From: Prevotellamassilia timonensis
GTDB lineage: Bacteria > Bacteroidota > Bacteroidia > Bacteroidales > Bacteroidaceae
Reading direction: 5' to 3'
NCBI RefSeq assembly: GCF_900106785.1
Contig: NZ_LT629844.1
Span: 414,030-478,029, forward strand
Length of the DNA: 64,000 nucleotides
A program made the translations under genes and the position numbers. Positions 16,601 to 25,348 of the stretch are shown here, one piece after another. Below the pieces are notes generated by a model. The model ran no database searches. It was given only the letters and a program-made list of their open reading frames with translations, and was not told the origin of the DNA. The stretch's first letter is position 1. The number at the start of each line of letters is the position of its first letter.

Positions 16601-17050
16601 TTACCACTTAACGGGTTCGTTAAGGATAACGCCATCGGCAGCATCGTCTGCTGTGAAGGTGTCGCCCTTGTATTGCACACAAAGCATGATGAGCGGCGCG
16701 CTGCCGTTGTTGCGTACAGAACGTACACCAGCAGGTGCCACGCGCACTACGCTGCCCTCGCTAACGGGGAATATCTCGCCATCTACCTGAAACTGCCCTT
16801 CGCCGCTCAAGAAAAAGTAGAGTTCTTCGTGTGTCTTGTGAGTGTGAAGAAAGCCTGTTTCTGTGCCAGGTTGGAACACCTGGAATGAGAACTCGCCACC
16901 TGTTGCACCCAGGGCCTGGCCTCCAAACACCTTGCCGGGAATTTTAACGTCCGGTCCGAGTTCGAGTACATAGTCAGACACTTCGTTTAACTTGCCAACG
17001 TTGATGGCTTTGAAATTGGTGGCAGAAGCCACAGTCTTTACCTGCTTCAT
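16601..17050 (-). CDS. Cupin-domain protein
   Basis: A 149-residue single-domain cupin. The metal site is in HTHKTHEELYFFLSGEGQF, with the two His and the Glu of cupin motif 1; motif 2 (APAGVRSVRNNGSAPLIML) lacks the usual His, so metal binding may be altered. The reaction is unknown. A TACCTTTG -7 box (17144-17151, minus strand) lies 94 bp upstream. It is divergent from an HxlR regulator, a layout that suggests direct control by that regulator. Confidence 0.85.
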   Translation of the reverse strand: MKQVKTVASATNFKAINVGKLNEVSDYVLELGPDVKIPGKVFGGQALGATGGEFSFQVFQPGTETGFLHTHKTHEELYFFLSGEGQFQVDGEIFPVSEGSVVRVAPAGVRSVRNNGSAPLIMLCVQYKGDTFTADDAADGVILNEPVKW

Positions 17051-17143
17051 TGTTCTTGCTTATATTTAGAGTGAATACTATTTGCTATTGTCATAATTTG
17101 ATTGTAACTTTACAACCATCGTATAACTCTCTTTTTGATAGTG

Positions 17144-17222
17144 CAAAGGTAAACAATAAATGATTGGTACACAAGAGGTTACGAAAAGGTAACTATCTTA
17201 CTTTGTACTCACTCTTGAAGAA
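17144..17222. promoter_or_regulatory. Divergent promoter region between cupin and hxlR-type genes
   Basis: On the minus strand CAAAGGTA (17144-17151) gives the cupin -7 box, with CTTGTG some 20 bp further upstream as a possible -33. On the plus strand TTACTTTG (about 17199-17206) is a weaker -7 box for the regulator. GGTTACGAAAAGGTAACT (17178-17195) is an inverted repeat GTTAC/GTAAC and a candidate operator between the two. Confidence 0.45.
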
Positions 17223-17237
17223 TATCAGCACATTGTC

Positions 17238-17624
17238 ATGCTAAAAAAACAGGAAAAATATTCTATCATCGAAATCTGTCCCATACGCAACGTGGTGTCG
17301 CGTTTCGGCAATAAGTGGGCACTGCTCTTGATTTTGATTTTGAGCGAGAGCAAAAGCACCCGTTACAACCAGTTGGCCAAACTCATACCCGACATATCAT
17401 CGAAAATGTTGGCGGGCACTTTGCGTGCGCTTGAAGCCGACGGTTTGGTAAAGCGTACGGTGTACCCCGAAGTGCCCATGAGGGTGGAGTATGAACTGAC
17501 GCCGGTGGGACACAGTCTTGTGCCATTAATTAAACAACTGACTGAGTGGGCGCAACAACATATGAAGGGCATAGTGAAGCATCGTCACGACTTTGAAATG
17601 TCTAATAGTAACGCGCAAGCGTAA
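17238..17624 (+). CDS. HxlR-family winged-helix transcriptional regulator
   Basis: A 128-residue DNA-binding protein with the HxlR core: CPIRNVVSRFGNKWALLLIL at the N-terminus, the recognition region RYNQLAKLIPDISSKMLAGT, and the wing LVKRTVYPEVPMRVEYELTP. The conserved Cys in ICPIRNV is present; in the family this Cys often senses quinones or aldehydes. It probably regulates the divergent cupin gene and itself. Confidence 0.9.
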   Translation: MLKKQEKYSIIEICPIRNVVSRFGNKWALLLILILSESKSTRYNQLAKLIPDISSKMLAGTLRALEADGLVKRTVYPEVPMRVEYELTPVGHSLVPLIKQLTEWAQQHMKGIVKHRHDFEMSNSNAQA

Positions 17625-17635
17625 GACTGTGATGT

Positions 17636-20600
17636 ATGGAAACAAAAGAACACATTGTAAATTTGCAAGAACCACTGCTCGAAACTGCCGACGAACTGTT
17701 TGATGCCTTGTGGCGTATCAGCAGCCATCGCAATGTACGCACACGCTATGGTGTGTTGCGTGAGGTGTTGATGGTGGGCGTCGACCAACAGTTGCGCGAT
17801 GTGACGGTTAAAATGAGCGGATTGTATGCCAAGATAGACTATCTTGTGAAAAAGCACCAATTACGCGAGAACGACCGCAGTCTGTCGTTTGCCATAAACG
17901 ACACACGTAACCGCCTGCGCTATTTGACGCTTGAGAAAGACCAAGAATTGGCAGATGCGTGGCTGGTCGACCTCAAGGCCGTAGTACGCTTTTTAGAATT
18001 GGTGTATCAGGCCGCAGCTCCTGGCAAATTGCAGCAGTTGTTGCCACGCACCACCAAACGCGTCATGCCGCAAAGGGAGAAGGACGCCGCCGGACGCGAT
18101 GAGCCTTATTTCAGATGTATCATAAACAAGTGGGACAACACCTATATATATGCCACGCGCGAGGACAACGATGAGGAGGTGCGCATAAACTATGTGGCCG
18201 AAAACAAATTTGTGCCAGGCGACTGGACCTATCTGCGCCGTTGCCTGACCGAAGGAGAGGCACTGAACGTGGTCAGACCGCGAAGGGTGGGGGACGACAT
18301 CTTGCCCGAACTGTTGATTTATGCGCCCGACTATTTAATAAACGTCACCTCGGTGGCTAACTGCTTTACGCAGGCAGGACGCTCACCGCTGGCCGAACTC
18401 GTTAACCGCATCAAGCCGTTTAAGCAAACGTCGGCCATGTTGCTCGGTAACTTTGCAGGGCAGCTGCTTGATGAGGAGGCTTATAAGCAGAATTTGACGT
18501 ATGCCGAGAGCATGAAGCGCTTTTTCCGTCGCAATGCTGTCAACTTTGTTACTTGTGAGGACTTGACGAGCGACTTTCATGACCAGGCACGTCGGCAGCA
18601 ACAGCACATACGTCAAATGATGGCGCACGAGTATGAGCAGCAAACGGCGGAGCAGTTCAGGTCGGACCACATCATGCTCGAGCCTTCTTTCTTTTCAGAC
18701 ATGTTGGGGCTGCAGGGACGTATGGATTTCCTCGACTTAAACTTTAGAACCGTCATAGAGCAGAAGTCGGGCAAATGTAAGTGGATGCCTGGGGCTTCGG
18801 CTGAGGAGTACACCGGCAAACAGGAACCACACTTTGTGCAGATATTGCTATATCGTGCCTTGCTGCACTACGATTACGAGCGCGTCAATGCCGATCAGAT
18901 GCAAGCTTTCCTGCTTTATTCGCGTTATGCACACGGGTTAGATGCTGTCACTTCAGCGCCCAAATTGTTGTTCGAGGCCATCAAATTGCGCAACCAACTG
19001 GCCTGGTGCGACGGTTGGTACGCCAAGGGCGGAATGCGGGTGCTCGAAACGCTCACTCCCGAGCGCATATATCCCGGGGCAAATGGCGTGTTGTGGAACC
19101 GTTATACGCGGCCCGAACTCGAGGCGCTGCTCAAGCCCATACGGCAGGCATCGCCGCTCGAACGTGCCTACTACTTCAGGTTTATGCAGTTTGTGGCCAA
19201 CGAGCAAGCACTTTCGCGCATTGGCAATCGTACAAAGGAGCATTCGGGGTTTGCCTCGGTGTGGAATGCCTCGGTTGAGGATAAGCGCGAGGCTGGCAAC
19301 ATCTACGAAAATCTGACCGTTCACCCCGATGGCGAGGACGACAAGGTGGAGGACGTAACCTTGGAGTTTGACGACAAAAGTATTGGTTGCGTTGATGCCG
19401 ATTTGTCAAACTTCCGCGTGGGCGACATCGTATTCTTCTACCCTTATGCCAAGGGCAGCATTCCCGATGCCACAGCTACCATGGTGTTTCGCTGCACCAT
19501 TACAGCCATTGAGCAGCATGGTGTAAAAGTGCGATTGCGCAATCCGCAAACCAGCCGCCAGGTGTTTGAGTTCTACCGGCACAAGGTGTGGGCCATGGAG
19601 CACGACTTTATGGAGTCGTCGTACAATGCGCAATACCGCGGTTTGCAAGCACTGCTCACTGCCCCCAAGGAACGGCGCGATGTGTTGCTTGGCCAGCGCA
19701 AGCCTGAGGTTGACGCACGCATCACGCTCAAGGGCGACTATGGCAATGCGGAGTTCAACCAACTGGTGCAAAATGCACGGCGGGCGCGGGATATGTACCT
19801 GGTTATCGGTCCGCCGGGAACGGGCAAGACTTCGTATGGTATGAAAAACATATTGACCGAGGAATTGCTGCATGAAGGCAGCCGGGTGCTGCTGTTGTCG
19901 TACACCAACCGTGCTGTGGACGAAATATGCAGCAAATTGGTAGAAATTCCAGGGCTTGACTTTATACGCTTGGGCAGCGATTTCAGTTGCGACGAGCGCT
20001 ATCGCCCACATCTGTTGAGCGAACGCATTGAACAAATGGAGCAGCCAAATGTGCAGCAGGTGCGCAACTTGATTATGGGCACAAGGGTGTTTTGTGGCAC
20101 AACCACCTCGGTGTGCGCCGCTTTGCCGCTGCTCGAGCTCAAGGCTTTTGATTTGGCCATTGTCGATGAGGCTTCGCAGATATTGGAGCCCCATATATTG
20201 CCTTTGCTTTGTGCGCAGAGTCATGGCGAGTGTGCCATTAAGCGTTTTGTACTGATTGGCGACGAAAAGCAGCTGCCTGCAGTCGTGCAGCAGGGCACCG
20301 ACGAGTCGGCAGTGAACGAACCGCTGCTGCACGGCATAGGGCTGACCGACTGCCGCTTGTCGTTGTTCGAACGCTTGTTACACCTGTATGGGTATAATGC
20401 TGATGGGTCGGTGAACGAGGCAGTGTGTCATCTGCTTACGCGGCAGGGGCGTATGCACCGCGACATTGCCAAATTTCCGAGCGATGCCTTTTATGAAAGC
20501 GCATTGTGCGAAGTGCCGCTGCCGCATCAAGTGGAACCAACGTCAAAAGTCTGTTCGGAAGAGAACTGGGTGGAGCAGGTGCTGACGGCGCAGCGTGTGT

Positions 20601-21100
20601 CGTTTGTGTCGTGTGTGCCAGCTGTCAATCCCGAGGAGCCCGACAAGGTAAACCAAGCCGAAGCCAAATTAGTGGCACAGATAGTAGGTGAGGTATATCG
20701 TATGGCACAAAGCAGTTTTGATGTGGCCATGACGGTGGGGGTGATAGTGCCCTACCGCAACCAGATAGCTACTGTGCGTTCGGCTATTGACCGCCTTGGT
20801 ATTCCCGTTCTGCACCAAATCACCATCGACACGGTGGAGCGCTACCAAGGCAGCCAGCGCGATGTGGTGATTTACAGCTTTACGGCAAAGAAGAAGTATC
20901 AGCTACAGTTTCTCACCAACAATGAATATGTAGACGAGCGCACGGGCAGCATCATAGACCGTAAGCTCAATGTGGCCATGACGCGTGCGCGCAAACGCTT
21001 GATAATGGTGGGCAATGCGCCCTTGTTGCAGGCCGACTACACATTTGGCCGGTTGATAGATTTTTGCAAGGAACGCGATGCTTACTACGAGCCTGACTGA
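17636..21100 (+). CDS. Dna2-like PD-(D/E)XK nuclease and SF1B helicase
   Basis: An 1,154-residue protein with a nuclease-like region followed by a superfamily 1B helicase. The PD-(D/E)XK site is LQGRMDFLDLNFRTVIEQKS (about residue 362-381). The helicase motifs are I GPPGTGKTSYG (about 725), II LAIVDEASQILEP, III LIGDEKQLPAVV, V TIDTVERYQGSQRDVVIYS and VI NVAMTRARKRLIMVG. The architecture resembles eukaryotic Dna2 and bacterial Dna2-like proteins; a role in DNA end processing or defence is possible but unproven. It starts 11 bp after the HxlR gene and may share its transcript. Confidence 0.82.
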   Translation: METKEHIVNLQEPLLETADELFDALWRISSHRNVRTRYGVLREVLMVGVDQQLRDVTVKMSGLYAKIDYLVKKHQLRENDRSLSFAINDTRNRLRYLTLEKDQELADAWLVDLKAVVRFLELVYQAAAPGKLQQLLPRTTKRVMPQREKDAAGRDEPYFRCIINKWDNTYIYATREDNDEEVRINYVAENKFVPGDWTYLRRCLTEGEALNVVRPRRVGDDILPELLIYAPDYLINVTSVANCFTQAGRSPLAELVNRIKPFKQTSAMLLGNFAGQLLDEEAYKQNLTYAESMKRFFRRNAVNFVTCEDLTSDFHDQARRQQQHIRQMMAHEYEQQTAEQFRSDHIMLEPSFFSDMLGLQGRMDFLDLNFRTVIEQKSGKCKWMPGASAEEYTGKQEPHFVQILLYRALLHYDYERVNADQMQAFLLYSRYAHGLDAVTSAPKLLFEAIKLRNQLAWCDGWYAKGGMRVLETLTPERIYPGANGVLWNRYTRPELEALLKPIRQASPLERAYYFRFMQFVANEQALSRIGNRTKEHSGFASVWNASVEDKREAGNIYENLTVHPDGEDDKVEDVTLEFDDKSIGCVDADLSNFRVGDIVFFYPYAKGSIPDATATMVFRCTITAIEQHGVKVRLRNPQTSRQVFEFYRHKVWAMEHDFMESSYNAQYRGLQALLTAPKERRDVLLGQRKPEVDARITLKGDYGNAEFNQLVQNARRARDMYLVIGPPGTGKTSYGMKNILTEELLHEGSRVLLLSYTNRAVDEICSKLVEIPGLDFIRLGSDFSCDERYRPHLLSERIEQMEQPNVQQVRNLIMGTRVFCGTTTSVCAALPLLELKAFDLAIVDEASQILEPHILPLLCAQSHGECAIKRFVLIGDEKQLPAVVQQGTDESAVNEPLLHGIGLTDCRLSLFERLLHLYGYNADGSVNEAVCHLLTRQGRMHRDIAKFPSDAFYESALCEVPLPHQVEPTSKVCSEENWVEQVLTAQRVSFVSCVPAVNPEEPDKVNQAEAKLVAQIVGEVYRMAQSSFDVAMTVGVIVPYRNQIATVRSAIDRLGIPVLHQITIDTVERYQGSQRDVVIYSFTAKKKYQLQFLTNNEYVDERTGSIIDRKLNVAMTRARKRLIMVGNAPLLQADYTFGRLIDFCKERDAYYEPD

Positions 21101-21226
21101 AACGTCGCTTCCATAAGTGCTTGCGTTCATCAAAAAGTGCCGAGTGTAGACAATGCCACGAAACAAATATCTTTGGCAGGGCATCTGCACCTTGTGCACT
21201 AAACTGCACACCATCACCCCACAAAA

Positions 21227-21272
21227 AAGCGTTGCTTGAACAGTAATGACTTATCTGTTTCAAGCAACGCTT
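21227..21272. terminator. Bidirectional terminator between the helicase and DUF5606 genes
   Basis: A 17-bp stem (AAGCGTTGCTTGAACAG with its complement, one bulge) is flanked by an A-run on the left. It can end the minus-strand DUF5606 transcript and probably the converging plus-strand one. The stretch before it (21,116-21,200) holds degraded TGCAGAC-like words. Confidence 0.75.
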
Positions 21273-21326
21273 CCATGATGGAAAAATTGTAGTCTGTGTT
21301 TGTGCGGAAATAACCCGCGCGGAATT

Positions 21327-21761
21327 TTATTCTGCAACCTCTGCAGTCTCAGCAGCAGCCTCAGACTCGTCAACAAACTTGGTGTAACCACCATTCACGA
21401 GAATGTTGTACCACTGAATGAGTTTCTTAATGTCAGAGTCGTGCACACGGTCACGGTCGTAATCGGGCAACACGCTGGCCATGAAGTCTGCCAACTCCTG
21501 CTTGCTGGCTTTTTTATAGTCGATGCTGGTAGGCTGGCCATTCTCCTTGTCGGCAATAGATTGGAAAATTTCCATCAGCGGTTTGTCGTCCTCGTTAGTG
21601 TACATTGATACATCGTTGAGCGATGTAACGCGGTCGCGCGCACCTGCAGGCAAACGCTTCTTGTCAGCACCAACAGTTTCAACAATAAGCATACCGCGAC
21701 CCTGCGATATGAGACGATAAAGTCCGGGCTTGCCAGAAATGGCCAAAATTGTGTCTTGCAT
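21327..21761 (-). CDS. DUF5606 protein
   Basis: A 144-residue conserved Bacteroidota protein of unknown function, beginning MQDTILAISGKPGLYRL. Both the N-terminal SH3-like part and the helical IKKLIQWYNILVNGG segment match what I know of the family, and the tail is Glu/Ala-rich. It follows coaE, as in relatives, but has its own TATCTTTG -7 box at 21863-21870 (minus strand). Confidence 0.85.
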   Translation of the reverse strand: MQDTILAISGKPGLYRLISQGRGMLIVETVGADKKRLPAGARDRVTSLNDVSMYTNEDDKPLMEIFQSIADKENGQPTSIDYKKASKQELADFMASVLPDYDRDRVHDSDIKKLIQWYNILVNGGYTKFVDESEAAAETAEVAE

Positions 21762-21981
21762 TTTATTTTCTGTTTGTTATGTTGTTTGTTATCGGTATAA
21801 GCACGCACACCGAGATGCAACGTGCCATGGAAAGAGAGCTGCTTAAGAAAGCAGACGTTTGGCAAAGATAGTAATATTTGTGCAAACTATGTGCAAAAGC
21901 TCGCCTTATAAATTGTGCACACACCCATATATTGTGCAGATATTGTACGGATATTGTGCAGATATCAAGAAATGACCAGGT

Positions 21982-22614
21982 TCACTCATTCACGATGTAG
22001 GCATCGGCCCGTGCCATTTTCTCGCTTTCGGAGAGTTGTAGGTCTATCCAGCTTTGTGCCTTTTGGGCACTGATGTGGTCGCGTGCCATCAGGCGCAGCA
22101 ACTGCGTTTGCGCACTGACATGTACCAACACCGAATAGTCTACCAAGCGGTTAAATCCCGACTCGAAGAGTAAAGCGCACTCCATAAAAACGACCCCCGA
22201 AGCAGGCAGCTGCTGCAAGGCTTCAAGGGACAAGCACTTGCCGGGTGGTATGGGCAGGTTCGCATTGGTCGCGGACGGCTGTGCCGCACAGAACTGACCG
22301 AACGCCTGCGCCACACGGGGGTGGACAATGCGGTCGACTTGCTGCGAATAATGGCGCCCCTGGCACAGATAGGCCGCCAGCACCGGCTTGTTAAGCCCAC
22401 CGTCGGCATCGTACACCTGTGGCCCTACCAAGGCACGCAACTCGTCCATCACATTAGGGTGCGTCCTGATGATACGCTTAGCTTCATCGTCGCAATAAAA
22501 TATGCGGTGGCCAGCCTGCTCAAGCTGATGGCAAACATAACTTTTGCCACTGCCTATACCCCCCGTTATGCCGATGCGCAAGGGCAGTTCCGGGCTATTC
22601 GTTGTCTGTTTCAT
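21982..22614 (-). CDS. coaE: Dephospho-CoA kinase
   Basis: The last step of coenzyme A synthesis, phosphorylating the ribose 3' position of dephospho-CoA with ATP. The P-loop GITGGIGSGKSYVC is at residue 13; the DDEAKRII substrate segment and the lid with conserved Arg (VDRIVHPRV, LRLMARD) follow. It overlaps the upstream ybbR gene by 20 bp, which indicates coupled expression. Length, 210 residues, is normal. Confidence 0.93.
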   Translation of the reverse strand: MKQTTNSPELPLRIGITGGIGSGKSYVCHQLEQAGHRIFYCDDEAKRIIRTHPNVMDELRALVGPQVYDADGGLNKPVLAAYLCQGRHYSQQVDRIVHPRVAQAFGQFCAAQPSATNANLPIPPGKCLSLEALQQLPASGVVFMECALLFESGFNRLVDYSVLVHVSAQTQLLRLMARDHISAQKAQSWIDLQLSESEKMARADAYIVNE

Positions 22615-23626
22615 CTTCAGGAATTTCCTCTATTATATATTCAACATCTTGCGGCGATATGCGCACATGGCTTACACCGGTGGGCGTGGTTTTGAGCGAG
22701 AGGTGGCACACGTTAGTTTTGTTGCGCAACAACTCCTCATAGTTCACCACCAGCACAAAGTTTTCGCTCGTTATGCTGCGGTAAAGGCCCATGCCCACCT
22801 GGAAGGTGACATTGACCGTGGCGGGGAAGGTGCGCAACTGCTTTGACGCCGGGAAGTTGACTTGCTGCACGGGCACTTGCACTGTTTTTTCGACAAGGCG
22901 GTCGACACAGAAGGTGACACTGACCTTGTTGGGCACAAACTTGGCACCGCGCACGGGCATAAAAGGCGCACTGACACGTGTGGTGTCGGTCAGCCCATGC
23001 AGATTGAGGGGCTGGGTGTAGGCTGCTGTTATGGTGTCGAGCAACTCCTTGGCAGCATAGACTGTAACGGAATCTTGTCCCAACAGCATGTTGGCCAGCG
23101 AGAACAGGCGCCCGGCTCCCACCTTGCCCTGCATAACCACCGGCACACGTTTGCAAAGTCCGTAGTTGTAATAGAACTCGAGCGTGTCGGGTTTGATTGA
23201 CACTATCTGTGTGCTGCCCACCAGCTGCGTGGCTATTTGACGCATGACTTCGGCCGTTTGCACTGCGCCATAACCATTATTGTTGCTATACGTTGTGAAG
23301 TCCACCACAATAGACTTGAACTTGTGAGTGTAGCGATAGGCAAGCAGCACACTGCCCTTGTCGCGCAACGACACGTGTACCACATTGGGCAGGTCGGTAG
23401 TGACCACCACATTGCCTGGCACATTACGCAATTCAATGGGTATGGCAAAATCCTCCTCGTAGGTTTCGTTAAGTGCTTGAAAGAGCCAGAAGGTGGTGCT
23501 GAGTACTAAAAAGAACAGGAAAATGAAAGTTTGCTTGTTCCATAGCCACGACAGCCATTTGCGCTGCAACCATTTGCGGCGCAGCTTGTCGGCATGGTGT
23601 GTATTGTTGGGTTGGTTGTTTGCCAT
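22595..23626 (-). CDS. YbbR-like domain protein
   Basis: A 343-residue protein with one N-terminal transmembrane helix (FIFLFFLVLSTTFWLFQAL) and extracytoplasmic YbbR-like beta repeats (about residues 60-320, such as IELRNVPGNVVVTTDLPNV). YbbR proteins elsewhere tune the diadenylate cyclase DacA; no such cyclase is in the window, so the partner is unknown. The context of coaE, yajC and nusB is conserved in Bacteroidota. Confidence 0.87.
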   Translation of the reverse strand: MANNQPNNTHHADKLRRKWLQRKWLSWLWNKQTFIFLFFLVLSTTFWLFQALNETYEEDFAIPIELRNVPGNVVVTTDLPNVVHVSLRDKGSVLLAYRYTHKFKSIVVDFTTYSNNNGYGAVQTAEVMRQIATQLVGSTQIVSIKPDTLEFYYNYGLCKRVPVVMQGKVGAGRLFSLANMLLGQDSVTVYAAKELLDTITAAYTQPLNLHGLTDTTRVSAPFMPVRGAKFVPNKVSVTFCVDRLVEKTVQVPVQQVNFPASKQLRTFPATVNVTFQVGMGLYRSITSENFVLVVNYEELLRNKTNVCHLSLKTTPTGVSHVRISPQDVEYIIEEIPEDETDNE

Positions 23627-23672
23627 GGTGTTTTTCTTGACAAGCAGGTGTATAGGTGACGCCTACTTAATC

Positions 23673-23745
23673 AAAAAGGCTTCGGCCCATGTTGCCATGC
23701 TGTGTGTTGACAACATGCTTATAACATTGGGGCGAAGCCTTTTTA
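23673..23745 (-). terminator. Strong hairpin between yajC and ybbR
   Basis: Outer stem AAAAAGGCTTCG pairs with CGAAGCCTTTTT and an inner CATGTTG/CAACATG stem extends it. The A and T runs make it a possible terminator in both directions. ybbR-coaE would then need their own promoter or read-through. Confidence 0.7.
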
Positions 23746-23824
23746 ATTGGGTGTATATGTGGGTTGGCAGAGCAGGTGGACTTGCTTGTCCCGTTAGAGA
23801 AAATCCGTCAACCAGTTTACTGTC

Positions 23825-24139
23825 TTACTTCTTGTTGTTTGTGGCAATAGGATTGATGGCTTCCTTGGCAAAAGTAATCTTTACGCCAGTAGCAACTTCG
23901 AGAGTCACGGTGCCTTCATCTTCGTTAATGGCCTTGACGGTACCATGTATGCCACCAATGGTTACGACGTCCTGGCCCACAGTCAGTGCATTGCGGAACT
24001 TCTGAATTTCTTTCTGCTTCTTGTTCTGCGGACGGATCATGAAGAAGTAAACAATGGCGAACAATACCACCATCATGATAATCATGCTCATGCCACCGCC
24101 TTGCTGGCCCTGGGCTGCTTGTAAAACAATTGCGTTCAT
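23825..24139 (-). CDS. yajC: Preprotein translocase subunit YajC
   Basis: A small Sec accessory membrane protein of 104 residues. One transmembrane helix (SMIIMMVVLFAIVYFFMI) is followed by the conserved RPQNKKQKEIQKFRNAL and the beta domain (VGQDVVTIGGIHGTVK). It forms part of the SecDF-YajC complex. It lies between nusB and ybbR on the same strand. Confidence 0.94.
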   Translation of the reverse strand: MNAIVLQAAQGQQGGGMSMIIMMVVLFAIVYFFMIRPQNKKQKEIQKFRNALTVGQDVVTIGGIHGTVKAINEDEGTVTLEVATGVKITFAKEAINPIATNNKK

Positions 24140-24234
24140 TTTGTGTTAAGGGGTATGAATTAGTTTTTTATTTATCTGTACATTGTGCGTGCTTTGCAGG
24201 AGCCTGGACTCATACAAAACCGCAGTTGACAAGT

Positions 24235-25206
24235 TTACTTGTTGTCGGTCTCCTTCTTTACCTTGCGCTCGCGCACTTTGGTGATACGGCCTTCCTTGGC
24301 CAATTCTTTGACAATGCCGTCGAGCATGCCATTGATGTACGACGAACTGCGTGGTGTGCTGTACACCTTGGCAATGTCAAGATATTCGTTGAAGGTGACA
24401 TTGAGGGGTATTGAGTCGAATGTGAGAATTTCGGCCAGGGCTATCTGCATGATAATCACATCCATGAAAGCCAAGCGGTTGAACTCCCAGTTTTTGGTGT
24501 GAGCACGGATAATGTCGCGCAATTCGGCTCCACGCTCAAGGGCAGCCTCAAAGAGTTTGCCAGCAAACAAGCGGTCCTCGTCGGCAGCATATTCGGGCAG
24601 GAGTTCTTGCTCGGGTGTGCTTTTCTCGTCAAAGCGCTTGATGGTTTTCATTACAAACGAGTCTACCACCTGCTTGTCGTCATTCCAATAAAGTGAGTGT
24701 TCCTCGAGCAAGGCGTCAAAGTCGTCATTGTTGCACACAAAAGTTTTGTAGAGTTTGCGCACCACTTCGCGGTCGGCCTCGTATGAGAAATCCTCCTTGG
24801 TGATGTACATCTCGTAAATGTCGCTTTCTACCATTTTGGCATAAAGTTTCTTTACGAAAGCGTCCTCCTCGGGCCATTGCCCTTTACGGTTCTCTCGATA
24901 GTCAATCAGAGCTTTGTTGTCGTCCAACTGGCAAAGCAACTTGTTGTCGGCAAACTGCTTGTCGGGTGATATGCCACCAACTGCGGCACCAGTACGTTTT
25001 TCGCGTGCCACGCGCACGGCGTCTTTACGTTCGGCGTGTTTTTTAAGTTCTACCAACAATGAGAGCAGGTATTGATAAAGGTCGTAGGCCTTCTGCAATG
25101 AGAAGTTGAGTTCCTTTTCGGCCATATCAATAGTTTTGCCTTCATTTTGATAATACGAATATACGAGCTGAACCACTTTCAGCCTTATCAGTTCTCTGTT
25201 GATCAT
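24235..25206 (-). CDS. nusB: Transcription antitermination factor NusB
   Basis: Binds boxA RNA with NusE in rRNA antitermination. The protein is 323 residues, long for NusB but usual in Bacteroidota. The canonical all-helical domain is in the C-terminal half (NRLAFMDVIIMQIALAEIL and FNEYLDIAKVYSTPRSSSYI), and a related helical segment forms the N-terminus. The start MINRELIRLKVVQLVYSYYQ at 25206 was chosen because the longer frame begins upstream of the promoter. Confidence 0.93.
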   Translation of the reverse strand: MINRELIRLKVVQLVYSYYQNEGKTIDMAEKELNFSLQKAYDLYQYLLSLLVELKKHAERKDAVRVAREKRTGAAVGGISPDKQFADNKLLCQLDDNKALIDYRENRKGQWPEEDAFVKKLYAKMVESDIYEMYITKEDFSYEADREVVRKLYKTFVCNNDDFDALLEEHSLYWNDDKQVVDSFVMKTIKRFDEKSTPEQELLPEYAADEDRLFAGKLFEAALERGAELRDIIRAHTKNWEFNRLAFMDVIIMQIALAEILTFDSIPLNVTFNEYLDIAKVYSTPRSSSYINGMLDGIVKELAKEGRITKVRERKVKKETDNK

Positions 25207-25236
25207 AATCGTAAGGGTACCTATGTTTTCAAGGTG

Positions 25237-25267
25237 CAAAGATAGTGCAAGGCGAGTGAAGTCCAAA
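25237..25267 (-). promoter_or_regulatory. nusB promoter
   Basis: Read on the minus strand, TTTG and TATCTTTG are 19 bp apart, with the start codon about 30 bp downstream. The promoter is embedded in a repeat (GCAAGGCGAGTG to CCGAGCCGCAGCC, 25245-25320) of the same type as the tandem units ahead of coaX. Confidence 0.7.
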
Positions 25268-25348
25268 GCAAAAAACACTTTTTTTGATTTGGACTTCCGA
25301 GCCGCAGCCTATCTTCGCGAAGCAAAGTAGTGCAAGGCGAGTGAACTA

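Noticed and set aside
19406-20332. A 308-codon minus-strand frame opposite the Dna2-like gene
   Set aside because: It lies opposite helicase motifs I-III and is an antisense shadow.
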